Assembly: GCF_031010195.1 (NCBI RefSeq)
Contig: NZ_JAUAMC010000002.1
Span: 1 to 64,000 of the forward strand
Reading direction: 5' to 3'
DNA length: 64,000 nt
Source: Halomonas sp. SpR8
Lineage (GTDB): Bacteria; Pseudomonadota; Gammaproteobacteria; Pseudomonadales; Halomonadaceae
A model generated the notes under the pieces. That model searched no databases, was not told the origin of the DNA, and saw nothing but the letters and a program-made list of their open reading frames with translations. Numbering within the stretch: the first letter of the stretch is position 1; each line of letters opens with the position of its first letter. A program made the position numbers and the translations under genes. Positions 52,766 to 62,017 of this stretch are shown here, in pieces.

Positions 52766-53902
52766 TTATTTCTCCTTGAGCGCGTAGGTAGACAGCGCGT
52801 CGCGATTAATCTCAATACCCAACCCAGGGCCATCAGGAATCGTCATGACCCCTTGGGTATGCTCAAGGGGTGTTTGAACAATAGCCTGGCGGAAAGGGTT
52901 TTCGGTACGGTCGAACTCCATAATAGGTTCAATAGGCTTGCGGCGCGGCGGGTTAGGCGGTAGCGCGGCCATAAATTGCAGGCTGGCGGCCAAACACACC
53001 GCAGTACCCCATACATGGGGCACCAAACGCACGCCGTGCATGGCCGCCATATCAGCGACTCGGCGCATTTCGCTAAAACCACCTACGCCACAAATATCCG
53101 GTTGCACAATATCGACCGCACGACGTGACAACGGCGCCTGCATGGCATAGCGACCGTGCCAGTTTTCACCACTGGCAATAGGAATCGGCTGCCCGGCGCG
53201 AACGGCTTCATAGGTAGAAATTTGCTCGGGCAGCACAGGTTCTTCAAACCAGTCGATACCAAACGGCGCGGCGCGCTGCCCTAGCTCAATGGCTTCCAGG
53301 TAGTCGTAACCATGATTGGCATCTATCATCATGCGCATATCCGGACCGATGGCATCACGCACGGCAGCAATCACCTCCAGATCCTCCTCGACATCGAAGC
53401 CGATTTTGATCTTAACGGCGTGAAAGCCTTCGCGGCGGTAGCCTGCCACTTCGGCGGCGATATCGGTGACTCGGTCAACACCTGCCCGAGCGAACGAGCC
53501 GGTGGCATAAGCGCGCACGCTCTCGCGAAAGCGCCCGCCTAACAGCGTAGAGATCGGCACGCCAAAATGCTTACCTTTGATATCCCACAGCGCAATATCA
53601 ATCCCGCTCAAAGCCGTCACGGTTAAGCCGCGCTGGCCTTGGTCGCGTAATCGGTTATAGAGCGTTAGCCATATTTTTTCCGTTTGCAGCGGGTCTTCGC
53701 CTATTAGTGACTGGGCGTAGACCCCCACAATCGCAGCGTTAGGCTTAGCTGGCCCCAAGCACTCGCCCCAGCCAATGGTGCCATCATCGCAGACGATTTC
53801 GACCAGGCAGTGCTGGCGGCGCGAAAAATGCATAGAGGCACTTTCAAACGCCGCCTCAAGTTGGTAATCGAGTATATGGGTGTTTACGGTGACGACTTTC
53901 AT
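52766..53902 (-). CDS. gci: D-galactarolactone cycloisomerase (enolase superfamily)
   Basis: 378 residues, identical in length to Agrobacterium Gci. Enolase superfamily, mandelate racemase subgroup: KIKIGFD (general base Lys pair), metal ligands in MIDANHGYD, FEEPVLPE and SGENWHG, and HVWGTAVCLAASLQ with the His-Asp type acid. It opens galactaro- or glucaro-lactone to 3-deoxy-2-keto-hexarate. It lies directly after the TRAP genes on the minus strand. Confidence 0.9.
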   Translation of the reverse strand: MKVVTVNTHILDYQLEAAFESASMHFSRRQHCLVEIVCDDGTIGWGECLGPAKPNAAIVGVYAQSLIGEDPLQTEKIWLTLYNRLRDQGQRGLTVTALSGIDIALWDIKGKHFGVPISTLLGGRFRESVRAYATGSFARAGVDRVTDIAAEVAGYRREGFHAVKIKIGFDVEEDLEVIAAVRDAIGPDMRMMIDANHGYDYLEAIELGQRAAPFGIDWFEEPVLPEQISTYEAVRAGQPIPIASGENWHGRYAMQAPLSRRAVDIVQPDICGVGGFSEMRRVADMAAMHGVRLVPHVWGTAVCLAASLQFMAALPPNPPRRKPIEPIMEFDRTENPFRQAIVQTPLEHTQGVMTIPDGPGLGIEINRDALSTYALKEK

Positions 53903-53941
53903 AATTGATCTATCCTTTTTAGCGGCTTTTTGAAAGCGCCC

Positions 53942-55222
53942 TTATTGGAAAAAGCTGGGTAACGTCAAAGAGATAGCGGGTACGTAAGTCACCAGCATTA
54001 AGGCTGCAAACAGTGCTAAGAAGAACGGCCAAATAGTGCGTACCGCTTCCTCGATTTTAATTTTGCCGATGACACATCCGACAAACAGACAAGCCCCTAC
54101 GGGTGGTGTACACAGCCCTAACCCCAGGTTCATCATCAAAATAATGCCAAACTGGATCGGATCCATGCCGAACTGCATGGCTACCGGCAGAAAAATAGGC
54201 GTACAAATAAGGATTAACGCAGCCATGTCCATAATCATACCTAAAATCAATAGGATGATATTAAGCATAAGGAAAATAACCAGCGGCTTATCGGAAATCG
54301 CCATCAGGCCTGTCGTCAGCATTTCCGGAACATTGTAGAGCGCTAACAGGTAAGAGAATGCCGATGCACACCCAACTAAAATCATTACCAGCGAGGTGGT
54401 TTTTACCGACTGAACAACAGCGGCTTTAAAAGAGGCCCAGGTCAATTCACGATAAACCAGACCGGTCACGATAATAGCGTAGATAGCGCCGAAGGCACCG
54501 GATTCTGTCACAGTCAGAATACCCGAGAGCACCCCGCCGACGATAATCACTGCAGTCATCAGGCCAGGCAAAGAGGCGAAAAAACTGACCATCAATGCAT
54601 GCCAGCCAGGGAAAGCTTCGCCCTTATAACCGCGCTTCACCGCTACAATATAAGCAGCAACGGCTAAGCTAACGCACATTAAAATACCTGGGACAATACC
54701 AGCGATAAACAGTTGGGTAACGGAGATACCACCACCCGCCGCGACGGCATAAAGAATCATGTTATGGCTAGGGGGGATCACTACGCCCGCAATCGATGAA
54801 GTTACGGTGACGTTCACGGCATAGTCGGCGTCGTACCCCTTCTCTTTCATCACCGGGATTAGGATAGAACCTAACGCCGAGGTGTCTGCCACTGCCGAAC
54901 CAGAGATTCCCCCGAACAGCATGGAAGAGCTAATATTTACCATTCCTAAACCACCGCGCACTTTACCCACCATCGCTGATGCCAAGCGCACAAGGCGAGT
55001 GGAGATACCGCCGTGCATCATTAGCTCACCAGCAAATATAAAGAAGGGAATAGCGAGCAATGAAAAAACCGAAATACCAGACAGGATGCGTTGAAAGGCA
55101 ACAAATAGCGGCAAGCCTTCATACAGGAAGGTAACAACCGCAGCTAAGCCAACAGCAAAGGCGACCGGCGCACCAACTAAAAGGCCTAGAAAAAAAATCC
55201 CGAAAAGAATGATAAGCCCCAT
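53942..55222 (-). CDS. dctM: TRAP transporter large permease DctM
   Basis: 426 residues, about 12 membrane segments, with the DctM signatures LLVGAPVAFAVGLA near the N-terminus, GGISGSAVADTSALGSILIPVMKEKGYD and IIPPSHNMILYAVAAG. It drives sodium-coupled uptake of the ligand delivered by DctP. Separated from dctQ by three bases. Context indicates galacturonate/glucuronate. Confidence 0.94.
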   Translation of the reverse strand: MGLIILFGIFFLGLLVGAPVAFAVGLAAVVTFLYEGLPLFVAFQRILSGISVFSLLAIPFFIFAGELMMHGGISTRLVRLASAMVGKVRGGLGMVNISSSMLFGGISGSAVADTSALGSILIPVMKEKGYDADYAVNVTVTSSIAGVVIPPSHNMILYAVAAGGGISVTQLFIAGIVPGILMCVSLAVAAYIVAVKRGYKGEAFPGWHALMVSFFASLPGLMTAVIIVGGVLSGILTVTESGAFGAIYAIIVTGLVYRELTWASFKAAVVQSVKTTSLVMILVGCASAFSYLLALYNVPEMLTTGLMAISDKPLVIFLMLNIILLILGMIMDMAALILICTPIFLPVAMQFGMDPIQFGIILMMNLGLGLCTPPVGACLFVGCVIGKIKIEEAVRTIWPFFLALFAALMLVTYVPAISLTLPSFFQ

Positions 55223-55225
55223 CGT

Positions 55226-55762
55226 TTAAACCCTCTTAACTTTTCGAGTTAGTAAGCGCTGCACAATATCAGCGGCTGCAAAAAGCATTATTAGCGCACC
55301 GCATATCACCAGCGGGGCTGCACGCCAACTCTCTGACAGGCCTATCATGGGAATTGCCCTTTCCAAGTTAGTCATTACGAGTGTCCAGCCTTGGAAAGCC
55401 ATAAAGCCGCCAAAAAAGAGAATAAAAAGATCCGCGAGGTGATGCATAAAGCCTCGTATAGGGCCTGAAAAGCTCTCACGAACAAAATCAATATTAAGGT
55501 GGGTATGGTGCCTCACACCCGCTGCAGCCCCTAAACAAGTGATATAAACCACCATCACTAGTGCTGCTTGCTCGACCCAAGTAGGCGTGTTGTTAAGCAC
55601 ATATCGACCGAAAACTAACCAACCAAATATAGCGATCAAAGCAACGAGTAATATACCTGCGGTTAAGATACATAAAACGGCAATACCATCTAATACTCGA
55701 TTCAGTGAGCCGCTTTTTTTTGCGTCTTCTTTATCGACTATTGTTTCAAGTTCGACACTCAC
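55226..55762 (-). CDS. dctQ: TRAP transporter small permease DctQ
   Basis: 178 residues with four helices and the family feature FGWLVFGRYVLNNTPTWVEQAALVMVVYITCLGAAAGVRHHTHL, including W..E and the R/H pair after the third helix. Partner of DctM. The gap to dctP contains a long inverted repeat. Confidence 0.9.
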   Translation of the reverse strand: MSVELETIVDKEDAKKSGSLNRVLDGIAVLCILTAGILLVALIAIFGWLVFGRYVLNNTPTWVEQAALVMVVYITCLGAAAGVRHHTHLNIDFVRESFSGPIRGFMHHLADLFILFFGGFMAFQGWTLVMTNLERAIPMIGLSESWRAAPLVICGALIMLFAAADIVQRLLTRKVKRV

Positions 55763-55779
55763 GGCACTTTCCTTTTAAA

Positions 55780-55821
55780 CTTTCGGCAGCAACTAAGAAA
55801 CACCTAGTTAACTGCCGAAAG
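55780..55821 (-). other. Intercistronic hairpin between dctP and dctQ
   Basis: Arms CTTTCGGCAG/CTGCCGAAAG (10 bp) continue imperfectly as AACTA/TAGTT around a short loop. No T-run. Comparable to the hairpins after the three tctC genes. Confidence 0.7.
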
Positions 55822-55837
55822 CGTGTGGATGATATTT

Positions 55838-56863
55838 TTACTCGGTGGCGCGAATTTCTTCGATTAGCTCACCTGTGCCAGGGTTATTAGCAATAAACTC
55901 CTCATACATGGGTTCCATCAGTGCTTGGAAGGCAGCTTTATCGTCAACTTCATTAATTTCCACGCCGTGATCAAGAACGATTTGGCGACTTTTTTCAGAG
56001 CTTTCTACCCATAGCTCACGCTGACGTTTGGAAGCTTCTTCGGCTACTTCACGAACAATGTCCTGATCCTCTGGTGAAAGTTCTTCCCAGCTGGACTTAG
56101 CGACACACAAGCATTCGGGAATAATCAGGTGCTCGGTTAACGAGTAGTAACCCGTTGCTTCATAGTGGTTGCTTGACTCAAAAGAGGGATAGTTATTTTC
56201 AGCCCCATCGAGCACGCCGGTGGTTAAGCTTTGATAAACTTCACCGTAAGACATCGGCGTGGCATTACCGCCCATGGCGGCGATCATATCGACGTAAAGA
56301 TCGTTATTCATTACCCGAATCTTTAAGCCTTCGACATCTTCAGGGGTTTTAATGGGCCGCTGGGTGTTATAAATGCTGCGGGCACCCGAATCGAACCATG
56401 AAAGAACCACCAAACCTTTATCTTCTAAGGCATCGGCAAAGCGCTCGCCAATTTCACCGTCCATTACCGTATGCATATGCTCTACGTCATTGAATAGGAA
56501 GGGCAACGAGAACACATTGGTTTCTGACACGATGGGGCCCATCGGTCCCATATTGAAATTGGCAAAATCCAGCGCCCCGTTGCGGGTCTGCTCAATCGCG
56601 TCTGATTGATCGCCTAGTACAGCATTGTTATATACGCGAGGCGTGACGCGGCCTTCTGTTTGCTCTGCAACAGCTTCAGCAAACTCCTCTAACGCCACAG
56701 TATTAGGATAACCGTCAGGGTGAATATTCCAGCCACGCCAGTTGTCAGCTTGGGCAGGCAGTGCCAACGCCATGAGTGCCATTACGCTAGCGGTAGGCAG
56801 GATAGCTTTTAAAGAGCTGGTTTTCATAGTGATGGCACTCATGCAGTTATTGTGTGTGCGCAT
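55838..56863 (-). CDS. dctP: TRAP transporter solute-binding protein DctP
   Basis: 341 residues from ATG 56863, six bases after AGGAAG. A signal peptide ends at PAQA|DNWRGW. DctP fold: GGNATPMSYGEVYQSLTTGVLDGAENN contains the ligand-binding region, with the Arg of KIRVMNND expected to hold the substrate carboxylate. It delivers uronate to DctQM. It follows kdgD by 60 bases in the same operon. Confidence 0.92.
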   Translation of the reverse strand: MRTHNNCMSAITMKTSSLKAILPTASVMALMALALPAQADNWRGWNIHPDGYPNTVALEEFAEAVAEQTEGRVTPRVYNNAVLGDQSDAIEQTRNGALDFANFNMGPMGPIVSETNVFSLPFLFNDVEHMHTVMDGEIGERFADALEDKGLVVLSWFDSGARSIYNTQRPIKTPEDVEGLKIRVMNNDLYVDMIAAMGGNATPMSYGEVYQSLTTGVLDGAENNYPSFESSNHYEATGYYSLTEHLIIPECLCVAKSSWEELSPEDQDIVREVAEEASKRQRELWVESSEKSRQIVLDHGVEINEVDDKAAFQALMEPMYEEFIANNPGTGELIEEIRATE

Positions 56864-56923
56864 GTATAACTTCCTCTTATTATTGGCAATTACTTACTAA
56901 CTATTAGTGATAGTTAGAGCGGA

Positions 56924-57841
56924 TTAATACTTCTTTGCTACATTGATAAGCGCTTCAAGCTGCTGGCACTCATCTTTAGTGGGCATTGCCAGCGGAGCGC
57001 GTACACTGCCTGCAGGTCGGCCAATAATGCCCGCACCGGCTTTGATCAAGCTAACGGCGTAACCTGCTTTTCGGTCCCTGAGATCCACGAAAGGAATAAA
57101 AAAGTCGTTAGTGATCTGTTTCACGACGTCTTTATTACCTTTGCGTAACTCCTTGTAAAACGTTACCGCCATTTCCGGTACGAAGTTGAAAACGGCAGAA
57201 GAGTATGTATTCACGCCAATAGAGACATAAGCTTCAGCAAAAATCTCAGCCGTTGGCACGCCACCGATATACACCAATCTGTCGCCAACGGTTTTGACGA
57301 TTTTATTTAACGCCTGAATATCGCCTTTGCCATCTTTCAGCCCCACTAAATTAGGGCAATGATCGGCCAGTTGCTGAACCGATGAGGCATTCAAAATGCC
57401 ATTGCCACGGTTGTAATAAATCACGTTGATTGAGGTGGCATCACAAATTTGGCGTGCATACTCGACTAAGCCATCCTGTGGGCACTCTGTCAGGTAAGGT
57501 GGCATCAACAGAATGCCATCGGCGCCCGCCTCTTCAGCCGCTTTTGCAAAGGCTTTGCCTGTCTCTACGCTTAAGCCAGCACTGGCAATAACCGGCAAAC
57601 GTCCGTCAATCACCTCGACCGCCACGCGAACAATTTCGCGATATTCCTCTAGAGAAAGACTGAAAAACTCCCCCGTTCCACCCGCGACAAAGACCGCAGA
57701 AATCTCGTGGCTAATGAACCACTCAAGCCGCTTGCGATAGCTCGCTTCATCAAAACGGCCCTGACTATCGAAGTCCGTGATGGGGAACGACAGCAAGCCA
57801 TCGCCGATGGCATTCGTTATTGCTTCTCTTGAAAACGTCAC
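56924..57841 (-). CDS. kdgD: 5-dehydro-4-deoxyglucarate dehydratase KdgD
   Basis: 305 residues of the DHDPS/NAL aldolase superfamily: GGTGEFFSLS (about 52-61), YYNRGNGIL, Schiff-base Lys in GLKDGKGD (about 180) and PVSVKVGIVNYxxAxxKAG-like end (VDLRDRKAGYAVSLIKAG). It dehydrates and decarboxylates 5-keto-4-deoxyglucarate to 2-oxoglutarate semialdehyde. Nearest to the divergent control region, so first gene of the leftward operon; operator A lies about 65 bases upstream. Confidence 0.93.
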   Translation of the reverse strand: MTFSREAITNAIGDGLLSFPITDFDSQGRFDEASYRKRLEWFISHEISAVFVAGGTGEFFSLSLEEYREIVRVAVEVIDGRLPVIASAGLSVETGKAFAKAAEEAGADGILLMPPYLTECPQDGLVEYARQICDATSINVIYYNRGNGILNASSVQQLADHCPNLVGLKDGKGDIQALNKIVKTVGDRLVYIGGVPTAEIFAEAYVSIGVNTYSSAVFNFVPEMAVTFYKELRKGNKDVVKQITNDFFIPFVDLRDRKAGYAVSLIKAGAGIIGRPAGSVRAPLAMPTKDECQQLEALINVAKKY

Positions 57842-57906
57842 GTTGCGCCCTCGCTATAAATGCCCGTTCGCTGAGCAGGTTCGCTTAACCAACTGGCAAG
57901 TACCCT

Positions 57907-57924
57907 ATGTAATACATCATACAA
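57907..57924. promoter_or_regulatory. Operator A, kdgD side
   Basis: ATGTAATACATCATACAA (reverse complement TTGTA-TGATGTAT-TACAT). The same 18 bases recur exactly at 63690-63707, 5.8 kb away. Confidence 0.75.
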
Positions 57925-58097
57925 AATGTAAGGTAGGGTTAAGGGACATGCAAAGCAAGCAGAACTAACGTAATTTAAACCAAAGTTGCAGCTGCCAGCA
58001 GGTAGAAATATGGACATCAAAATTGCGGTTACGTACTACCTCCCGATAGAACCAAGCCATTGATGATGTCACGATTTGGCGAATTTTTATTGCAGTA

Positions 58098-58115
58098 CTG
58101 TATGATGTAATACAA
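58098..58115. promoter_or_regulatory. Operator B, NIPSNAP side
   Basis: CTGTA-TGATGTAA-TACAA, differing from operator A at two positions. It lies 260 bases upstream of the NIPSNAP start, so it may serve a distant rightward promoter or cooperate with site A. Confidence 0.65.
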
Positions 58116-58357
58116 CATGTCATTAAAGACAACACGAAAGGCGATGAGGCACAACGAGATAGAGCGTAACCTCCTAATCTGGTTTGAATAATGCAAATTG
58201 ATCGAGCTACCTGTGGTCTTAAATTAAACGCTAATGCAGAGTCTATCTGCTATGCCTACTGCCCTAAATCCACGCTCGTTAACACTCTGGATTCCCCACA
58301 GCCTTGCCGACTCACCTCCCTGTTACCGAGGCTGTCTAATCATCAAGGAGTATCACC

Positions 58358-58675
58358 ATGCTGTATGACCACCGTACCTATACCTGCATACCTGGCACGT
58401 TGAAGAAACAGATGGCGCTCTACGAAGAGCATGGCTGGGCCATCCAAAAGCGTCACCTTGGTGAGCCTTTGCTGTACGGCCCGGTCGAAACCGGCAATGT
58501 GAATTCCTATGTACATATCTGGGTGTTCAAAGATGCCGCTGACCGTAGCCAGCGGCGCGCCGCTATGCAGAGCGACCCAGAGTGGGCCGCCTATCTCAAG
58601 AAAAGTGCCGAGGCGGGTTATCTAATCAGCCAGGAAAACAAGATTGTTGTCCCCGCCCCCTTTTTTAAAGACTGA
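58358..58675 (+). CDS. NIPSNAP-family protein
   Basis: 105 residues with the NIPSNAP ferredoxin-like fold: MLYDHRTYTCIPGTLKKQM, NVNSYVHIWVFKDAADRSQRRAAM, DPEWAAYLKKS. AAGGAG lies seven bases before the ATG. Bacterial NIPSNAP proteins are small dimeric alpha-beta barrels of unknown function often found in catabolic loci. It is preceded by operator B and convergent with the thiamine enzyme gene. Confidence 0.85.
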   Translation: MLYDHRTYTCIPGTLKKQMALYEEHGWAIQKRHLGEPLLYGPVETGNVNSYVHIWVFKDAADRSQRRAAMQSDPEWAAYLKKSAEAGYLISQENKIVVPAPFFKD

Positions 58676-58712
58676 TTTCTTTATTAATGGGTTTCTTCAT
58701 GAACGGGTCTAT

Positions 58713-60398
58713 TCATGAACGAGCTTTAGCTGAGCGCAGCGCCGTAACGGTGGTGCGCGTCGAAATCCGCTCGGGGTCAGTCACGAGTTCTATCACGGCG
58801 GGGCGACCCGAGGCCATGGCCCGCTCCAGGGCGGGCTTGAAACCGGCCGTATCGCTAACACGTTCGAAATGCGCGCCAAGCCCTGCTGCCAATTGGCCAA
58901 AGTCGGGATTCACCAGGTCGGTTCCCGAGACACGGTGAGGATGTTCACGCTCCTGGTGCATGCGAATCGTGCCGTAAGTACCGTTGTTAAATAGCAGCAC
59001 GATGGGCCGCCCGCCATGCTGCACGGCGGTAGCGATCTCGACACCGCTCATCATAAAGCCGCCATCGCCGACAAACGCCAGCACACACTTATCGGGCTCA
59101 CGTAAAGAAGCCGCCACGGCGGCAGGTACCGAATACCCCATCGCTCCGCAGGTTGAACCAATGATCCGGCCGGGGCGCTGGTAGGCCAGAAAGCGCTGCG
59201 CCCACCCGGTATGGTTTCCGGCGTCCAGAGTGACAATACACTCCTTCGGCAAGCTATCGCGTAACGCATGCACTGCCGCGCCCATATCGAGCGGGTAATC
59301 ATGTGGCGGAGGCAAAATATCGGCAAGATACTCATCGCGAAGTGTTTTGCACCACTCACTCCAGCGGCTGCGCTGCCCCCAATCGTGAGCTGCTAACGCT
59401 GCAGCCAGCTTATCAGGGGCCGAAACAACGCCCAGCGCCGGGCTAAACACACGACCTATCTCATCCGGGTCAATATGCACGTGTATCAGCGTCTGGCTGG
59501 GAGTAGGAGACGTCAGCGTAGTATAAGTTCGGGTAGTCATCTCGCCGAGCCGGGCACCGAGGACCAGCAGCAGGTCTGCCTCGGCAAGGCGCTTAATCAG
59601 TGACGGCACTACAGCAGTACCGAAATCACCAACGTAGCATTCCGAGGCATTGTCCACTATATCCTGACGGCGAAATGAGCAGGCTACGGGAATGCCGTTA
59701 GTTTCAGCGAAGGCGCGTATCTGCACACAGGACTCATCCGTCCAGCCCGATCCACCTACCAACATCATCGGACGCTCGGCACGGGAGACCAGGGCAGCGA
59801 TTTTCTCGACCTCCTCCACGGCAACACCAGGCCTTGACGGTGAATAGGGTTCAGCGTCTTCGACTTCGACGATATCGGTTAGCATATCCTCAGGTAGTGC
59901 CAGCACCACCGGGCCTGGGCGGCCTGACGTCGCTACCCGGAAGGCGCGCGCCATGTATTCGGGAATTCGACGTGCATCCTCAATCTGGGCGACCCATTTG
60001 GCGACACCGCCGAACATCACCCGGTAGTCGATTTCCTGAAACGCCTCACGATCCATAGAGTTACGGTCGACCTGACCGACCAAAAGAATCATGGGTGTCG
60101 AGTCCTGCTGAGCAATATGTACACCGATAGCGGCATGGCAGGCGCCAGGGCCGCGTGTCACCAGGCAGATCCCGGGGCGCCCTGTCAGCTTGCCATAAGC
60201 TTCGGCCATATTCGCCGCTCCGGCCTCGTGCCGCGCATTGTAGAGGGTAAAATGCTCACGCTGATCATAAAGCGCATCAAGCACTTCCAGATAGCTCTCC
60301 CCAGGCACACAGTAGCCACTATCGGCACCGTGTATAAGAAGCTGGTCAACTAGCACTTTTCCCCCAGTACGCGGTTTTGGGCGATTTGTTGTTGTCAT
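58713..60398 (-). CDS. Thiamine diphosphate-dependent enzyme, acetolactate synthase-like
   Basis: 561 residues with the three-domain POX/ALS layout: catalytic Glu in NARHEAGAANMAEAYGK (about 57), central domain, and ThDP motif GDGGFMMSGVEIATAVQHG...LLFNNGTYG (about 445-475). FAD-site residues of true acetolactate synthases are incomplete to the eye. No small regulatory subunit is next to it. It is the last gene behind tctCBA of the aldarate transporter, hence a keto acid lyase or decarboxylase acting on a sugar-acid product is possible; real reaction unknown. Confidence 0.8.
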   Translation of the reverse strand: MTTTNRPKPRTGGKVLVDQLLIHGADSGYCVPGESYLEVLDALYDQREHFTLYNARHEAGAANMAEAYGKLTGRPGICLVTRGPGACHAAIGVHIAQQDSTPMILLVGQVDRNSMDREAFQEIDYRVMFGGVAKWVAQIEDARRIPEYMARAFRVATSGRPGPVVLALPEDMLTDIVEVEDAEPYSPSRPGVAVEEVEKIAALVSRAERPMMLVGGSGWTDESCVQIRAFAETNGIPVACSFRRQDIVDNASECYVGDFGTAVVPSLIKRLAEADLLLVLGARLGEMTTRTYTTLTSPTPSQTLIHVHIDPDEIGRVFSPALGVVSAPDKLAAALAAHDWGQRSRWSEWCKTLRDEYLADILPPPHDYPLDMGAAVHALRDSLPKECIVTLDAGNHTGWAQRFLAYQRPGRIIGSTCGAMGYSVPAAVAASLREPDKCVLAFVGDGGFMMSGVEIATAVQHGGRPIVLLFNNGTYGTIRMHQEREHPHRVSGTDLVNPDFGQLAAGLGAHFERVSDTAGFKPALERAMASGRPAVIELVTDPERISTRTTVTALRSAKARS

Positions 60399-60499
60399 GT
60401 CGGCATCCTAATGGCAGAGAAGAGCGCCCCCAGCCGTTCGTGATGAGCAGCACTGGAGGCGCATATCGAGTAACGGTAACCAATCCGGTTGTGTGCAAG

Positions 60500-62017
60500 C
60501 TAGGGAATGGCGTCGAGCTTCGGCTTCTTACGCAGAATCAGATAGGCAAATACAACGGTCAATACTAGGAAGAACAGACTGTCCATACTCGTCAAAAAGA
60601 CGATCGGGTTACCGTCATTGAACGACAAGGAACGTCGCAAATACTGCTCCAGATCCGGCCCTAGAATAAAGCCCAGCAGCATGGCCACTACAGAGTAGTT
60701 ATGCTTACGCAGGAAGAAGGCCAGCACGCCGAACATCAGCGCCAGAAACATTTGAAAAATTGAGTAAGTGGCCACGTAGCTGCCAACGAGCGCTACCACG
60801 GCGATTGAGCTATAGAGTAAGCCGCGAGAGATTGAGACGATGCGAATAAAGTACGGCCCAAACAGGAATAGCGTCAGCGGTATGAGGATCAAAGCACTCA
60901 CAAACAACGAGGCAAACATGGGTGCAATCAGGTCAGCCTGCTGCTCAATTAGCCGGGGCCCTGGCTGTAGGCCATTGATAACCAAAACACCCAATACAAT
61001 AGCCGTGGTTGGATCGCCCGGGATCCCGAACATCAGCATTGGCACGAAGGCACCGCCGCACATGGAGTTGTTCGCTGACTCCGCCGCGGCAATACCCTCT
61101 CGGCTGCCGTTACCATACTCCTCGGGCTTCTTCGAACCACGTTTGGCATCAGCATAAGCCACAAAAGCGGCCATCGAGCCACCCGCGCCGGGTAGAATGC
61201 CAATCGCATAACCAATGAAGGCACTCTTAATATAGGTAAAGAAGCCCACTTCACGGATTTCAGACCAAGGGGGAATAAAATCGCGCCGACGTATTTTTAA
61301 GCCCTTCGCTCGCTTAAGAGTGCCGTCAAGAGAAAGGTTCCAGTTCTGCGCCTGAACCAGCAGCTCACTGACCGCAAAAGCTCCGATCACCACTGGCATT
61401 AAGCCAATACCTTCGACCAGTAGTTCGGTACCGAACTCAAAGCGTGGAATCGGCTGAAGTACATCAATGCCTACTGTAGCCAGCATGATGCCCAGCGTCG
61501 TAGCGACAATGCCCTTAGCGATAGCGCCCTTATCGACAATGATGATCACCACCAACGCAAAAAGCACCAGTGAGAACTTCCCTGGGGTGCGGATCAGCAG
61601 CGCCAGCTCACCGGCAATGGGCATGAACGCCATGAGCAGTAACGCGCCGATTGCCCCACCAATCATCGAGCCCAGCGCCGCGTGACCCAGCGCATTGGCA
61701 CCCTGCCCTTTTAACATCAAGGCGTTGCCTTCCACGGCGGTCATCATTGAGGACGGCGCACCTGGAATATTGATGGTGGTGGCCGTAATGCTGCCGGAGT
61801 ACATGCCCGCCATAAAGATTGAGGCGCACATAACCAGCGCTGGCACAACGTCAATCGTGTAAGTAATCGGTAATAGCAGGGCTATCGCCAGTACAGAGGT
61901 AAGGCCTGGCATCGCACCGAAAAAGGTACCAATCAAGAAGCCGGCAATCATGAAACCAAGCACCTCCCAGCTCAACAGCGCTTCAAAACCGCCCAAAAAG
62001 CTAACAAACGTCTCCAT
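60500..62017 (-). CDS. tctA: TctA, large permease, aldarate locus
   Basis: 505 residues with GTFFGAMPGLTSVLAIALLLP and GILPGAGGSMAAFVAYADAKRGSKKPEEYGNG. Start overlaps the TctB stop (TGATG). Third TctA in the window. The gene upstream of the set is glucarate dehydratase, suggesting glucarate or galactarate as the transported substrate. Confidence 0.93.
   Translation of the reverse strand: METFVSFLGGFEALLSWEVLGFMIAGFLIGTFFGAMPGLTSVLAIALLLPITYTIDVVPALVMCASIFMAGMYSGSITATTINIPGAPSSMMTAVEGNALMLKGQGANALGHAALGSMIGGAIGALLLMAFMPIAGELALLIRTPGKFSLVLFALVVIIIVDKGAIAKGIVATTLGIMLATVGIDVLQPIPRFEFGTELLVEGIGLMPVVIGAFAVSELLVQAQNWNLSLDGTLKRAKGLKIRRRDFIPPWSEIREVGFFTYIKSAFIGYAIGILPGAGGSMAAFVAYADAKRGSKKPEEYGNGSREGIAAAESANNSMCGGAFVPMLMFGIPGDPTTAIVLGVLVINGLQPGPRLIEQQADLIAPMFASLFVSALILIPLTLFLFGPYFIRIVSISRGLLYSSIAVVALVGSYVATYSIFQMFLALMFGVLAFFLRKHNYSVVAMLLGFILGPDLEQYLRRSLSFNDGNPIVFLTSMDSLFFLVLTVVFAYLILRKKPKLDAIP

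Larger units (their letters stand above)
57842..58357. promoter_or_regulatory. Divergent control region of the kdgD operon and NIPSNAP gene
   Basis: 516 bases without a convincing gene; a 70-codon frame from 58191 has no ribosome site and overlaps the NIPSNAP start. It contains two copies of the uronate operator (57907 and 58098). Confidence 0.7.

Noticed and set aside
58191-58403. 70-codon frame in the kdgD/NIPSNAP gap
   Set aside because: No ribosome site, overlaps the well-supported NIPSNAP start in another frame, and resembles no family.
58693-58720. Short direct repeat TTCATGAAC as an attachment site
   Set aside because: Only nine to ten bases, includes the stop codon of the thiamine enzyme gene, and no integrase is present.
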